A stretch of DNA of 64,000 nucleotides from Fructilactobacillus lindneri DSM 20690 = JCM 11027 (GTDB lineage Bacteria; Bacillota; Bacilli; Lactobacillales; Lactobacillaceae). Each line of letters starts with the position of its first letter. The first letter of the stretch is position 1. A program made the translations under genes and the position numbers. Below, piece by piece: positions 7,294 to 16,415 of this stretch. The stretch is taken from NCBI RefSeq assembly GCF_002907375.1, contig NZ_MIYK01000001.1, positions 1-64,000 on the forward strand. The letters are read 5' to 3'. The notes under the pieces were generated by a model that searched no databases, was not told the origin of the DNA, and was given only the letters and a program-made list of their open reading frames with translations.

Positions 7294-9462
7294 ATGGATC
7301 AAACAATTATTAGTCAACTTAGTCAGCAATTAGAAGGGATTAATCGAAAACAAATTCAAACTACGTTATCCATGTTGGAAGATGGTAACACAGTACCATT
7401 TATTGCCCGTTACCGAAAAGAACGAACTGGAAACCTTGATGAAGTGCAAATTCGTGATATTGAAGATAATTATCATCGATTGGAAAAACTTGCTAAACGT
7501 AAGACCGAAATCATGAAGCAGATTGATGAACAAGGAAAACTAACTGATCAGCTTCAAAATGATATTAATACAGCTGATGATTTACAAACGGTTGAAGATC
7601 TTTATTTACCTTATAAACAAAAACGTAAAACAAAAGCAATGGTTGCAGATGAAAAAGGTTTAACGCCTCTTGCAAATCAAATTATGCAATTTCCCAATCA
7701 ATCTCCTGAAATATTAGCTGCTGCCTATGTTAATCCCAAAGTAGATTTATCTAGTGTTACAGATGTTTTAGCTGGAGTAACCGATATTATTAGTCAAAAA
7801 GTGGGCGATAATGCTAACTTTCGTGAATGGATAAGAAATTACACAGAAAACAATGGTAAGTTACAAACAAAAGTTAAAACTGATGGTAAAGAATTGGATG
7901 AAAATGGGGTTTATGAAAATTATTATGATTTTTCTGAATCCGTTAAGGATATTCCTTCTTACCGAGTATTGGCAATTAATCGTGGAAATAAGAATAAAAT
8001 TTTGCAAGTTAAGATTGATGTGAATGAAACGGTGATTCTTAGTCATTTAAATTTTCATATGATTGGGAAACATCGAGAGATGACCGTGGATTTCGTTAAA
8101 AATGCAATTAAAGAAGGGTATCGGCATTTTATCAAGCCTGCAATTTCCCGCGAGGTAGAAAATAAACTAACTGAAACGGCTGAAAATCACGCGATTGAAG
8201 TCTTTGGGAAAAATTTATATCATTTATTAATGCAAACGCCGATGAAAGGGAAAGTTGTTCTCGGATTTGATCCAGCTTATCGAACTGGATGTAAGTTAGC
8301 AATAATTGATAAAAATGGTAAATTTTTGGATAAACAAATTATTTTTGCAACTAAACCAGCCAGTGAAACTAAAATTTCCCAAGCAAGAACAGAATTTATT
8401 GCTTTGATTAAAAAATATCATGTGGAAATGATTGCGATTGGAAATGGAACTGCTTCACGTGAATCAGAACAATTTGTGGCCGATGCAATCAAAGACATTG
8501 ATTTCCCAGTTCACTATGTGATTGTGAACGAATCAGGTGCTTCTGTTTATTCGGCCAGTGAAAATGCTAGAAATGAATTTCCTAAATTACATGTTGAGGA
8601 ACGTTCTGCCATTAGCATTGGGCGTCGTCTGCAAGATCCGTTAGCTGAATTGATTAAAATTGATCCAAAAGCCGTTGGGGTAGGACAATATCAACATGAT
8701 GTATCAGAAAAAAATTTGGATACCCAGCTTAGCCGAGTAGTTGAAACTGCAGTTAATCAAGTTGGAGTTAACTTAAATACTGCCAGTCCAGAATTATTGG
8801 AACACATTTCTGGACTCTCAAAAGCAATTTCAAATAATATTGTTAGTTATCGAGAGGAAAATGGAAGTTTTGTAAATCGCAGTCAGCTGAAAAAAGTTAA
8901 ACGACTTGGACCTAAAGCTTTTGAACAATCTGTTGGATTTTTACGTATTATAGGTGGTAGTAATCCTTTAGATAATACTGATATTCATCCCGAAAGTTAT
9001 GCTACTGCAACTCAGATATTAAAATATTTAGAAATTAATTTAGAAGATCTTGGGAGTCCAAAAGCAACTTCAAAATTACAAAAAAAGGATGTTAAAACGA
9101 TTGCCAATGAATTACAGATTGATGAAATGCAAGCAGCAGATTTATTGGCTGGTTTGAAAAATTCTGGACGTGATTTGCGAGATAAAATGACAGCACCATT
9201 ATTAAAATCAGATGTAATGACGATTGATGATTTAACACCAGGTTTAAAGTTACAAGGAACTGTTAGAAACGTGATTGATTTTGGTGCTTTCGTAGATATT
9301 GGCGTTAAACAAGATGGCTTAGTGCATATTTCTAAGATGAGTGAGAAGTTTGTTAATGATCCATCTAAATTAGTTTCTGTCGGTGATATCGTTGATGTAT
9401 GGGTATTATCAGTGGATAAAGATCGGAATCGGATTCAATTATCTATGATTGAACCTGATTAG
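7294..9462 (+). CDS. tex: Tex-family RNA-binding protein
   Basis: 722 residues, the usual Tex/YdcI length. Domains in order: helical N-terminal region (1-310), YqgF/RNase H-like fold (about 320-420, with VVLGFDPAYRTGCKLAI), paired helix-hairpin-helix motifs (about 490-570), and a C-terminal S1 domain (about 640-720, beginning LKLQGTVRNVIDFGAFVDIG). Tex proteins bind nucleic acid and are linked to transcription and stress tolerance; the exact role is not settled. The start ATG at 7294 follows GGAGG at 7282. sprT starts 8 bases after its stop, forming an operon. Confidence 0.93.
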   Translation: MDQTIISQLSQQLEGINRKQIQTTLSMLEDGNTVPFIARYRKERTGNLDEVQIRDIEDNYHRLEKLAKRKTEIMKQIDEQGKLTDQLQNDINTADDLQTVEDLYLPYKQKRKTKAMVADEKGLTPLANQIMQFPNQSPEILAAAYVNPKVDLSSVTDVLAGVTDIISQKVGDNANFREWIRNYTENNGKLQTKVKTDGKELDENGVYENYYDFSESVKDIPSYRVLAINRGNKNKILQVKIDVNETVILSHLNFHMIGKHREMTVDFVKNAIKEGYRHFIKPAISREVENKLTETAENHAIEVFGKNLYHLLMQTPMKGKVVLGFDPAYRTGCKLAIIDKNGKFLDKQIIFATKPASETKISQARTEFIALIKKYHVEMIAIGNGTASRESEQFVADAIKDIDFPVHYVIVNESGASVYSASENARNEFPKLHVEERSAISIGRRLQDPLAELIKIDPKAVGVGQYQHDVSEKNLDTQLSRVVETAVNQVGVNLNTASPELLEHISGLSKAISNNIVSYREENGSFVNRSQLKKVKRLGPKAFEQSVGFLRIIGGSNPLDNTDIHPESYATATQILKYLEINLEDLGSPKATSKLQKKDVKTIANELQIDEMQAADLLAGLKNSGRDLRDKMTAPLLKSDVMTIDDLTPGLKLQGTVRNVIDFGAFVDIGVKQDGLVHISKMSEKFVNDPSKLVSVGDIVDVWVLSVDKDRNRIQLSMIEPD

Positions 9463-9470
9463 GAGAAATT

Positions 9471-9902
9471 ATGAACGATCAAGAATTACAAGCTGTTGTT
9501 GAAGAGCTATCTTTAAAATATTTTCAAAAAGAATTTAAACATCGGGCTTATTTTAATAGTCGACTTAAAACGACTGGTGGGAGATATCATTTAAAAAGTC
9601 ATAATATTGATATTAATCCCAAAATGGCGATCGATCAAAATGTGTTAATTGGCATTATTAAACATGAATTGGTTCATTACCATTTGCATTTAGCAGGATA
9701 TTCAGGTAAGCATAATACCCACGAATTTAAGTATTTATTGCAACAGGTTGGTGGTAGTCGTTATGCTCCTAGATTGGATCGTTCTTTTAAATATTTATAT
9801 AGATGTTCTCATTGTGGTCAAAAATACTATCGAAAACGTAGAATAAATCTGCAAAGATATGTTTGTAGTAAATGTAGAGGAAAATTAATTCAAACTCGGT
9901 AA
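9471..9902 (+). CDS. sprT: SprT-like zinc metalloprotein
   Basis: 143 residues. The HELVHYH motif (about 65-71) provides the zinc-binding HExxH of the SprT-like fold, and the C-terminal part carries two CxxC pairs (CSHC, CSKC) of a zinc ribbon. Members of this family (YdcK in Bacillus) follow tex in many Firmicutes; whether they act as proteases is unproven. It overlaps no gene and is followed by the tRNA-Leu promoter. Confidence 0.85.
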   Translation: MNDQELQAVVEELSLKYFQKEFKHRAYFNSRLKTTGGRYHLKSHNIDINPKMAIDQNVLIGIIKHELVHYHLHLAGYSGKHNTHEFKYLLQQVGGSRYAPRLDRSFKYLYRCSHCGQKYYRKRRINLQRYVCSKCRGKLIQTR

Positions 9903-9915
9903 TTTTAAAATGTTC

Positions 9916-9944
9916 TTGTGTTTCTGCCAAATCCTTGATACAAT
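9916..9944 (+). promoter_or_regulatory. tRNA-Leu promoter
   Basis: TTGTGT, a 17-base spacer and TACAAT lie 15 bases before the tRNA-Leu gene. The match is moderate but position and spacing fit. Confidence 0.6.
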
Positions 9945-9959
9945 TGTAATTGTTGATTT

Positions 9960-10045
9960 GCGGCCATGGCGGAATTGGCAGACGCGCAAGATTAAGGATC
10001 TTGTCGGGAGTTTTCTCGGTGGAAGTTCGAATCTTCTTGGCCGCA
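9960..10045 (+). tRNA. tRNA-Leu (AAG)
   Basis: An 86-base class II tRNA with acceptor arms GCGGCCA/TGGCCGC, discriminator A and a long variable arm. The stem CAAGA/TCTTG holds the loop TTAAGGA with anticodon AAG (probably read as inosine at position 34), decoding CUU/CUC. Confidence 0.96.
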
Positions 10046-10049
10046 TCTT

Positions 10050-10081
10050 AAACCAGCTCTTATTTTAAGAGCTGGTTTTTT
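10050..10081 (+). terminator. tRNA-Leu terminator
   Basis: AAACCAGCTCTTA is complementary to TAAGAGCTGGTTT and is followed by T residues, right after the tRNA gene. Confidence 0.85.
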
Positions 10082-10102
10082 GTTTTTAAATAATTTTTAT
10101 AT

Positions 10103-10130
10103 AAAAAAGGAATTCCGATTGGAATTCCTT
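10103..10130 (-). terminator. terminator of the LCP gene
   Basis: Read on the minus strand, AAGGAATTCC pairs with GGAATTCCTT around AATC and is followed by six T, directly after the stop of the minus-strand LCP gene. Confidence 0.8.
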
Positions 10131-10135
10131 AATTG

Positions 10136-11305
10136 TTATTTAGCTAATTCATTGTTTTTAGTAGTTGAATTGCCATTTTTAAAGAGACTATCTTCAGAAT
10201 TTGCTTCTTTATTAGAGTTGATTTTTCTTTGTTTAGAAGTTAATTGACTCACTGCTGGTAGACCTAACGATTCACGAATATGGTTGGAAACAGTCAATAA
10301 TTGTTTGTTAGGGGCGACTTGATAACTAACACCATCAACATCAGCATTATCTTCTTGTAAAGCACTCTCGTTAATATTTTGAGTAGCACCACGATATTGA
10401 ATAGCAGCAGTCATCATATCATCAAAAGTTAAGTTAGTTTTTAAATTACCTTGTAACGATTTTAAAATTTCGCTATAGCGGGAAGCCGATGAAATTTTCA
10501 TTCCTTTTTGAAGAACTTGTTCTAAGACTTGTCGTTGCCTAATCTGACGTCCGTAATCTCCTAATGGATCTTCATGACGCATTCGGGTGTATTGAAGAGC
10601 AGTTTCTCCATTCATATGCACAGTTTTCCCTTTTTTAACACTAATTCCTTCGTATTTAAAAGTTAGATTAGGAGTGATATCAACTCCGCCTACTGCATTT
10701 ACCATTTGTTTAATGCCCTTCATATTAACCACTGCATAAAAATCAACGGGAACATTAAATAACTTAGAAACGACATCAGTCGCAGAATCGGGACCACCAA
10801 TTGTGTAAGCCGCATTAATCTTTTCATAAGGTTGCGAGTCTCCAGGCACGACGACTTTAGTATCTCGGGGAATGCTAGTAAAATAAGTAGTTTTCTTTTT
10901 GGGATTAACAGTAGCAATAATCATCGAATCAGTTCGACCTTTATCATGCCGACCTAATGCTCCCGTGTCAGTTCCCATTAACAAAATTGAAAATGGCTTA
11001 CGTTTTTTCAAAATGTTAGATACATTTCGAGAATTTTTCCCAGCCATGTATGTATCTTCGAAGGTTGAAGCTGCTTTGTGGTATTGTACATAAGCAAAGA
11101 TTAGTAAAATAATGGATAATACTAATAAAACGACCATTATAGACCACGCAACTGGGTGCCATTCCTCTTCAGTATTAGATGAGGGAACCTCACTTTTGGT
11201 TGGGATACTAGATTTAGGAGTTGTTTTATCAATAAAATGATTTTTTCCAGAACGACGATGTTTTCTTGATTGTTGATTATTAGAGTTATTTTTATTATCT
11301 GACAT
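10136..11305 (-). CDS. LytR-CpsA-Psr family wall polymer ligase
   Basis: 389 residues: a polar N-terminal cytoplasmic tail rich in Asn, Lys and Ser (1-50), one membrane segment (about 51-72), then an outside LCP domain (about 108-270) with LLMGTD, RTDSMI and SIPRDT, where the conserved Arg and Asp bind the lipid pyrophosphate. LCP enzymes transfer teichoic acids or capsule polymers from lipid carriers to peptidoglycan. The C-terminal 80 residues are low-complexity and polar. GAGG lies 8 bases before the ATG. It is a single gene with its own promoter side and terminator; the polymer it moves cannot be told. Confidence 0.9.
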   Translation of the reverse strand: MSDNKNNSNNQQSRKHRRSGKNHFIDKTTPKSSIPTKSEVPSSNTEEEWHPVAWSIMVVLLVLSIILLIFAYVQYHKAASTFEDTYMAGKNSRNVSNILKKRKPFSILLMGTDTGALGRHDKGRTDSMIIATVNPKKKTTYFTSIPRDTKVVVPGDSQPYEKINAAYTIGGPDSATDVVSKLFNVPVDFYAVVNMKGIKQMVNAVGGVDITPNLTFKYEGISVKKGKTVHMNGETALQYTRMRHEDPLGDYGRQIRQRQVLEQVLQKGMKISSASRYSEILKSLQGNLKTNLTFDDMMTAAIQYRGATQNINESALQEDNADVDGVSYQVAPNKQLLTVSNHIRESLGLPAVSQLTSKQRKINSNKEANSEDSLFKNGNSTTKNNELAK

Positions 11306-11338
11306 ATGTAAACCTCAATCCTTAGTAAACCAAGTTAC

Positions 11339-11344
11339 ATTATA
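11339..11344 (-). promoter_or_regulatory. -10 box of the LCP gene
   Basis: On the minus strand a perfect TATAAT lies 34 bases before the LCP start codon. No convincing -35 was found (the hexamer 17 bases upstream is CATACA). Confidence 0.45.
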
Positions 11345-11442
11345 ACCCATTAATAATTGACTGTATGGACATTTAAGTAACTTTATAATATTTTAATAAA
11401 GTTAAGTGGAACATGCTGATTAATTAAAGTATGTACAGCATA

Positions 11443-11451
11443 TGCTACAAT
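11443..11451 (+). promoter_or_regulatory. extended -10 of the phosphoglycerate mutase gene
   Basis: TGC-TACAAT is an extended -10 element with no clear -35. The ten-base palindrome AGCATATGCT (11437-11446) overlaps it and may be an operator. Confidence 0.5.
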
Positions 11452-11492
11452 ATTCTGTGAGATTGATATTAAGAAACGAATGAGGGATTGCG

Positions 11493-12164
11493 ATGAGTAA
11501 ACTAGTACTGATGCGTCATGGAGAAAGTACCGCTAATTATGATCACACCTTTACTGGTTGGAGTGATGTTTCTTTAACTGCTAAGGGAAAAGCTGATGCT
11601 CATGAAGCTGGGCGTAAATTAAATAAAACTGGAATTCAATTTTCCGATGCCCATACATCTTATTTAAAACGGGCAATTGTGTCTGAAAATATTGTATTAG
11701 ATGAAATTAATCAATTGTGGATTCCACAACATAAGACTTGGAGATTGAACGAACGTCATTATGGCGCTTTACGTGGTAAAAATAAAGAACAAGTCAAACA
11801 AGAAGTTGGTGAACAGCAGTTTATGCGTTGGCGTCGTAGTTTTGCAGCGGTTCCTCCAAGGTTACAAGAAGTTGATCCCAAACGACGTTACCAAACTGCT
11901 GGAATTCAAGAACCGCCAGCAGAAAGTTTGAAAATGGCATATCAGCGATTGATACCTTATTGGCAGGATGAAATTGTACCTAAATTAATTGATGGAAAGA
12001 ATCAATTAGTAGTTGCACATGGAAGTTCTTTACGGGCATTGATTAAATATATTGAAAATATTACTGATACCGGGATTGATGGAGTAGAAGTTCATAATGC
12101 TACTCCAATTATCTATACTTTTAATCACGAATTACAGGTGGTTAATAAAGAGTTGATCAAATAA
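11493..12164 (+). CDS. gpmA: 2,3-bisphosphoglycerate-dependent phosphoglycerate mutase
   Basis: 223 residues of the histidine phosphatase superfamily. LMRHGES (6-12) holds the phospho-acceptor His, [13 protein letters not shown] (20-32) and [15 protein letters not shown] (about 87-101) are dPGM-type elements, and [13 protein letters not shown] carries the second catalytic His. It interconverts 3- and 2-phosphoglycerate in glycolysis. The motif and length are a little off the standard 228-230 residue GpmA (for example ALRGKNK instead of ALQGLNK), so it could be a paralogue rather than the main glycolytic enzyme. It is a single-gene unit. Confidence 0.85.
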   Translation: MSKLVLMRHGESTANYDHTFTGWSDVSLTAKGKADAHEAGRKLNKTGIQFSDAHTSYLKRAIVSENIVLDEINQLWIPQHKTWRLNERHYGALRGKNKEQVKQEVGEQQFMRWRRSFAAVPPRLQEVDPKRRYQTAGIQEPPAESLKMAYQRLIPYWQDEIVPKLIDGKNQLVVAHGSSLRALIKYIENITDTGIDGVEVHNATPIIYTFNHELQVVNKELIK

Positions 12165-12199
12165 AAGAACTATTCTCGTGATTGAGAATAGTTCTTTTA
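12162..12199. terminator. bidirectional terminator between gpmA and pepC
   Basis: ATAAAAGAACTATTCTC and its complement GAGAATAGTTCTTTTAT enclose a GTGATT loop. A/T runs on both sides let it stop both the plus-strand gpmA and minus-strand pepC transcripts. Confidence 0.85.
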
Positions 12200-12207
12200 T
12201 TTGATAT

Positions 12208-13542
12208 TTAAGCTAAAGTACCCATTGGATCCCAAGGAGCTAAGATTTTTGGAGCTTGTTGCTGCTCTTCTTTTTCTTTTTCACTCAAGAATTTTTTATT
12301 AATGACAACTTGATAAACGAATTCGTTGAACCAGTCATCACTCATGACAAAGTAACCTTTAGTTCCGACTTTATCACCCCAACTATTTTCTACTTTCCAT
12401 TTAGTTGGTTTACCATTCACGATATCGACTCCTGTAATCACCATTGCATGATCCATGACACTTTCACCATAGTCAAGACGTTGGGCTTTGGTTAATGACA
12501 TATCCGTGTGCATTAATTCATCAACATGGTAAAGCCTGGTATCCATAATCCCTTGTTTTCGGTCGGTATCTTTAACAACATCGCTACCAAACCAAACTGT
12601 TTCTCCAGCTTCAAGTTGTTTGATGGTCAATTTTTTTAATTCTTCAATTGGAAGGTTAAAATGCTTAATTGGACGTCCGCCAACGACATTTCCTAACATT
12701 TCAACTGTATAAGTTTTGTTATAAGGTTTGTCTTCAGTAGGGGAATTAATAAGTGAAACGTAATCTTCTAAATCAAGATTAATGTATTTTTGAAAGAATG
12801 CTTTTGGCGTGATATTTTCATCGATATGATATTCTTTTTCTTGATCGCGATATTCGAAGTTGAATTTTTCAACTGGCTTGCCCAATGAATAAACCAACAT
12901 TCGATAGATTTCATTTATCATGTCATCGCGTTTAGCATTAATTATTTCTGCTTTTTGGCCATCATTAATCATTTTACGAAGAATAACGGCATCATGACGT
13001 AACTGTGTATTAAGGGCTGCATTGAGTTCACTAGAATTTTCACTATTAGCTGTTTCAGGCATAGCGGACTTAGGAACAATGCCATATTTTTCAATTAATG
13101 CGCATAACATATCCCATTGACCACCATCTTGTTGCGGGGTAGCCATTAAGAAACTCACTTTTCGTGAATCAAGGGGTTGTTCGGCTGTATTGATGACGTT
13201 GTTTAAAAAGTAGTTTGATTTTTCGAATTTATCCCAAAAGAAAATATAAGCTTGAGAAAGCTCGAAATCTTTTGGTACATTGAAATCATTTTCAACTTTA
13301 GTTCTCATGGTGTTGAGAGCCGCAAATAACCAGCAGCGTCCGCTCCGTTTTTGGTCAGAAACACGTTGGTCGGAAACATCAATGGAAAAAACTGGGTCCA
13401 TTTTTGGATTAGCTTCGAAATCAGCAGCGGTTTTCAAAATACCATTATGAGTTACGGCCCGACGTACAACATTTGAGTCGTCATAATCATTTAAATTATT
13501 GGCATAACGTTCAATATTTTTTGGTTCAATCGGTTGATCCAT
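12208..13542 (-). CDS. pepC: aminopeptidase C (bleomycin hydrolase-like)
   Basis: 444 residues, a family C1B cysteine peptidase that trims N-terminal residues from peptides in the cytoplasm. The catalytic Cys is in GRCWLFAALN (about 68-77), the His in MDHAMVITGVD (about 364), and the Asn in KVENSWGD (about 386). The C-terminal ending PWDPMGTLA is close to the tail that in PepC reaches into the active site and enforces aminopeptidase action. The gene fits peptide-based nutrition together with dtpT. rpiA lies upstream on the same strand, 38 bases away, so they may be co-transcribed. Confidence 0.95.
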   Translation of the reverse strand: MDQPIEPKNIERYANNLNDYDDSNVVRRAVTHNGILKTAADFEANPKMDPVFSIDVSDQRVSDQKRSGRCWLFAALNTMRTKVENDFNVPKDFELSQAYIFFWDKFEKSNYFLNNVINTAEQPLDSRKVSFLMATPQQDGGQWDMLCALIEKYGIVPKSAMPETANSENSSELNAALNTQLRHDAVILRKMINDGQKAEIINAKRDDMINEIYRMLVYSLGKPVEKFNFEYRDQEKEYHIDENITPKAFFQKYINLDLEDYVSLINSPTEDKPYNKTYTVEMLGNVVGGRPIKHFNLPIEELKKLTIKQLEAGETVWFGSDVVKDTDRKQGIMDTRLYHVDELMHTDMSLTKAQRLDYGESVMDHAMVITGVDIVNGKPTKWKVENSWGDKVGTKGYFVMSDDWFNEFVYQVVINKKFLSEKEKEEQQQAPKILAPWDPMGTLA

Positions 13543-13580
13543 TCTTAAAGTCTCCTTATTATAATCTATTCAACTATTTA

Positions 13581-14267
13581 TTAGCGGGCCTCAATGATTT
13601 GTGGACCATCAGGATGCTGAACAATGATGGTGTTTACAATATCTAAAAAGAGACCGTGTTCAACAATTCCAACCATAGTATCAAGTTGTTCAGCGAGTTT
13701 AGTAGGATTGTTAATATGTGGCAAGTATAAATCAATAATATAGTTATTAGAATCAGTTCGAACAAACTCACCGTTATCTTTGTAACGCAATCGTGGATTT
13801 AATCCCATTTTTTTTAATTTTTTTTCTAATTGTTTGCTTCCATAGGGGATTACTTCCAATGGAACTGGATAATTAAGTGTAGGTACCATTTTGGTCTCAT
13901 CTACAATCCACATGTTTTTAGTGGAGTTAGTGGCTACGATTTTTTCCATTAAATGGGAAGCACCACCGCCTTTAATCCCTTGGTAATTAGCATCAATTTG
14001 ATCAGCTCCATCAATTGTTAAATCGATGTGATCTACGTCATCAATGTCTTTGATTGGAATGCCAAGCTTTTCGGCATGCTTTTTTGTAAAATTAGAAGTT
14101 GGTACTCCGATAATGTTTAATCCAGCTTTAACGCGTTTTCCTAGTTCTTCAACTAAATACCACATTGTTGAGCCGCTTCCAATTCCAATCACCATTCCGT
14201 CATGAATATAGTTGACGGCTTCACGTCCTACTTGGGCTTTTTGCTGTTTAACAATTTCACTATCCAT
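13581..14267 (-). CDS. rpiA: ribose-5-phosphate isomerase A
   Basis: 228 residues, the normal RpiA length. It interconverts ribose 5-phosphate and ribulose 5-phosphate in the pentose phosphate pathway. [16 protein letters not shown] (about 28-43) is the phosphate-binding segment, TIDGADQID (about 82-90) holds catalytic acids, and [11 protein letters not shown] (about 97-107) the catalytic Lys. I chose the ATG at 14267 because AAGGGGA precedes it; the longer frame reaches up to the -35 box of the promoter and is spurious. Confidence 0.95.
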   Translation of the reverse strand: MDSEIVKQQKAQVGREAVNYIHDGMVIGIGSGSTMWYLVEELGKRVKAGLNIIGVPTSNFTKKHAEKLGIPIKDIDDVDHIDLTIDGADQIDANYQGIKGGGASHLMEKIVATNSTKNMWIVDETKMVPTLNYPVPLEVIPYGSKQLEKKLKKMGLNPRLRYKDNGEFVRTDSNNYIIDLYLPHINNPTKLAEQLDTMVGIVEHGLFLDIVNTIIVQHPDGPQIIEAR

Positions 14268-14330
14268 TGATTGTCCCCTTAATCGCTCATTTTTTAAGTT
14301 ATACTTAATTTTCCGTGGTTTTTTTAGTTT

Positions 14331-14336
14331 TGTCAA
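14331..14336 (-). promoter_or_regulatory. -35 box of rpiA-pepC promoter
   Basis: A perfect TTGACA on the minus strand lies 64 bases before rpiA. A -10-like GAAAAT is found 17 bases on. The -10 is poor, so only the -35 is marked. Confidence 0.5.
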
Positions 14337-14360
14337 GTAATGTTAATGTGCTACAAATAC

Positions 14361-14369
14361 TGTTAGAAT
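14361..14369 (+). promoter_or_regulatory. extended -10 of the dut-radA unit
   Basis: TGT-TAGAAT, an extended -10, lies 38 bases before the dut start codon. The hexamer 17 bases upstream is not -35-like. Confidence 0.5.
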
Positions 14370-14407
14370 GGTAGTATCCAATTAATAAAAGGTCAGGAGT
14401 TTTAATA

Positions 14408-14944
14408 ATGCAAAGAGGGTTTAAAGTGATTTCAAAAGCAGTTGATTCAGGAATTGAATTACCCAAACGAGCAACTGAAAATGCTGCAGGCTATGATTTT
14501 GCCAGTTCAGTTGATATGGTACTTCCATCTATTTGGAAAATTGGTTTTTTAAAAGCATTAAAAATTATTCAAACCAATCGACATTTAGATGAAGTAGAGT
14601 CTGAAACAGCACAAAAAGTTTTAAAACCATATTTAATTCCAACGGGGATTAAAGCTTATATGCAGCCAAACGAAGTGTTAATTATTGCTAATCGTTCTAG
14701 TAACCCCCTTAAGAGAGGAATGATTATTCCCAATGGAATTGGAGTAATTGATGCTGATTATTATGACAATGAAAATAATGAGGGCGAAATTTTTGTCCAA
14801 ATGGTAAATTTTGGAATTAAAGATCGTAAAATTAAAAAAGGTGAACGGATTGGGCAGGGGATTTTTATGCCTTATTTGTTAGCTGATGATGAAACAGCTC
14901 CAAAGGCAAAAAGAACTGGAGGATTTGGTTCCTCCGGAAAATAG
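14408..14944 (+). CDS. dut: dUTP diphosphatase, trimeric type, with insertion
   Basis: 178 residues. All five trimeric dUTPase motifs are present in order: ENAAGYDFAS (24-33), RSSNPLKRG (about 98-106), GVIDADYYDN (about 115-124), KGERIGQGIF, and the P-loop-like GGFGSSGK at the C-terminus. It hydrolyses dUTP to dUMP, keeping uracil out of DNA and feeding thymidylate synthesis. Between motifs 1 and 2 there are about 65 residues, roughly 30 more than in the 140-150 residue enzymes; the extra part is predicted helical. It precedes radA by 12 bases, so both are probably one operon. Confidence 0.92.
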   Translation: MQRGFKVISKAVDSGIELPKRATENAAGYDFASSVDMVLPSIWKIGFLKALKIIQTNRHLDEVESETAQKVLKPYLIPTGIKAYMQPNEVLIIANRSSNPLKRGMIIPNGIGVIDADYYDNENNEGEIFVQMVNFGIKDRKIKKGERIGQGIFMPYLLADDETAPKAKRTGGFGSSGK

Positions 14945-14956
14945 AGGATGAGATAA

Positions 14957-16339
14957 ATGAGTAAAACAAAAACTCAGTTTGTATGTTCAAATTGTGGCTA
15001 TATTTCTCCTAATTACTTAGGTCGTTGTCCTAATTGTGGGGAGTGGAATACCTTTGAAGAGGAAAGTGTAACTAAAACTGATCCACAAAAGGTTAATACC
15101 AGTCGGGTTTCATTTGAAGGAAAAAAATCACGTCCTCAATTAATTGATGATGTTGACGCCCATGATGCACCTCGTTTTCAGATTGAATCTAATGAGTTAA
15201 ATCGGGTATTAGGTGGAGGTATTGTTCCTGGATCATTGGTTTTAATCGGTGGTGATCCAGGAATCGGTAAATCAACTTTATTATTACAGGTTTCTGGACA
15301 GTTAAGTCAGGCTGGGAAACGTATTTTATATGTAACAGGAGAAGAAAGTGCTGATCAGGTTAAGATGAGAGCTGACCGCTTAAAAGTTAACCAAAATGAT
15401 AATCTATATGTTTTTCCAGAAACTGATATGACAGCAATTCGAGAGGCAATTGCAAACGTTAAGCCTGATGTAGTAATTGTTGATTCTGTTCAAACAATGC
15501 GAGAAGACGAAGTCGCTTCTGCCATCGGATCGGTTTCACAAGTTCGTGGGGTGACAGCTGATTTAATGAATGTTGCCAAAACCAATAATATTACAATTTT
15601 TATTGTTGGACATGTGACTAAAGGCGGAGCAATAGCTGGGCCTAAAACGTTAGAACATATGGTTGATACGGTTTTATATTTTGAAGGCGATAAACATCAT
15701 TCATATCGCTTATTGCGAGCCGTTAAAAATCGATTTGGTTCCACGAACGAACTAGGAATATTTGAAATGGCAGATACTGGCTTACATGAAGTAGCTAATC
15801 CTTCCGAAATTTTTCTAGAAGAACGATTACAAAATGCAACTGGTTCTGCAATCGTTGTAGCTATGGAAGGAACTCGTCCCATTTTAGTAGAAATTCAAGC
15901 ACTAATTACTCCATCTGTATTTGGCAATGCACAACGCACTGCTACTGGGGTTGATCGAAATCGAGTATCGTTGATTATGGCAGTTTTAGAAAAACGAGCC
16001 GGTTTGATGCTGCAGAATCAAGATGCATATTTAAAGGCTGCTGGTGGGGTTAAACTAAATGAACCAGCAATTGATTTAGCAATGGCTATTAGTATTGCCT
16101 CTAGTTATGAAAATATTAGTACCGATCCCCGGGAATGTTATATTGGCGAGTTAGGTTTGACTGGTGAAATTAGACGGGTAGACCGAATTGAACAACGAAT
16201 TCGAGAAGCAGCTAAATTAGGTTTCAAAAAGGTAATTGTGCCTAAACATAACTTGGATGGACTTCATGTTCCGGACAATATTGAAGTTGTAGGTGTCACT
16301 ACCTTACGCGAGGCTTTAAAGACATCATTAAAAAAATAG
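14957..16339 (+). CDS. radA: DNA repair protein RadA (branch migration helicase)
   Basis: 460 residues. N-terminal zinc finger with Cys10, Cys13, Cys24 and Cys27; Walker [11 protein letters not shown] (about 97-106) in a RecA-like ATPase core; the RadA motif KNRFG (about 257-261); and a C-terminal Lon-like domain (about 290-455) without protease activity. RadA drives branch migration of recombination intermediates and is needed for natural transformation in Streptococcus. It follows dut closely. Confidence 0.97.
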   Translation: MSKTKTQFVCSNCGYISPNYLGRCPNCGEWNTFEEESVTKTDPQKVNTSRVSFEGKKSRPQLIDDVDAHDAPRFQIESNELNRVLGGGIVPGSLVLIGGDPGIGKSTLLLQVSGQLSQAGKRILYVTGEESADQVKMRADRLKVNQNDNLYVFPETDMTAIREAIANVKPDVVIVDSVQTMREDEVASAIGSVSQVRGVTADLMNVAKTNNITIFIVGHVTKGGAIAGPKTLEHMVDTVLYFEGDKHHSYRLLRAVKNRFGSTNELGIFEMADTGLHEVANPSEIFLEERLQNATGSAIVVAMEGTRPILVEIQALITPSVFGNAQRTATGVDRNRVSLIMAVLEKRAGLMLQNQDAYLKAAGGVKLNEPAIDLAMAISIASSYENISTDPRECYIGELGLTGEIRRVDRIEQRIREAAKLGFKKVIVPKHNLDGLHVPDNIEVVGVTTLREALKTSLKK

Positions 16340-16415
16340 CACCAAGACGACTTTATTTTTAGTCCTGATAATTGTAAACTTAACAATAAATAGATAAAGA
16401 AAAGAGAGAATTATA

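Noticed and set aside
7861-8046. Antisense reading frames inside tex, groEL, gltX and other long genes
   Set aside because: They lie opposite strongly recognised coding sequences, have no ribosome sites and no family resemblance.
14268-14336. 23-codon extension of rpiA
   Set aside because: Its first codon is part of the TTGACA -35 box; no ribosome site; RpiA homologues start at the ATG 14267.
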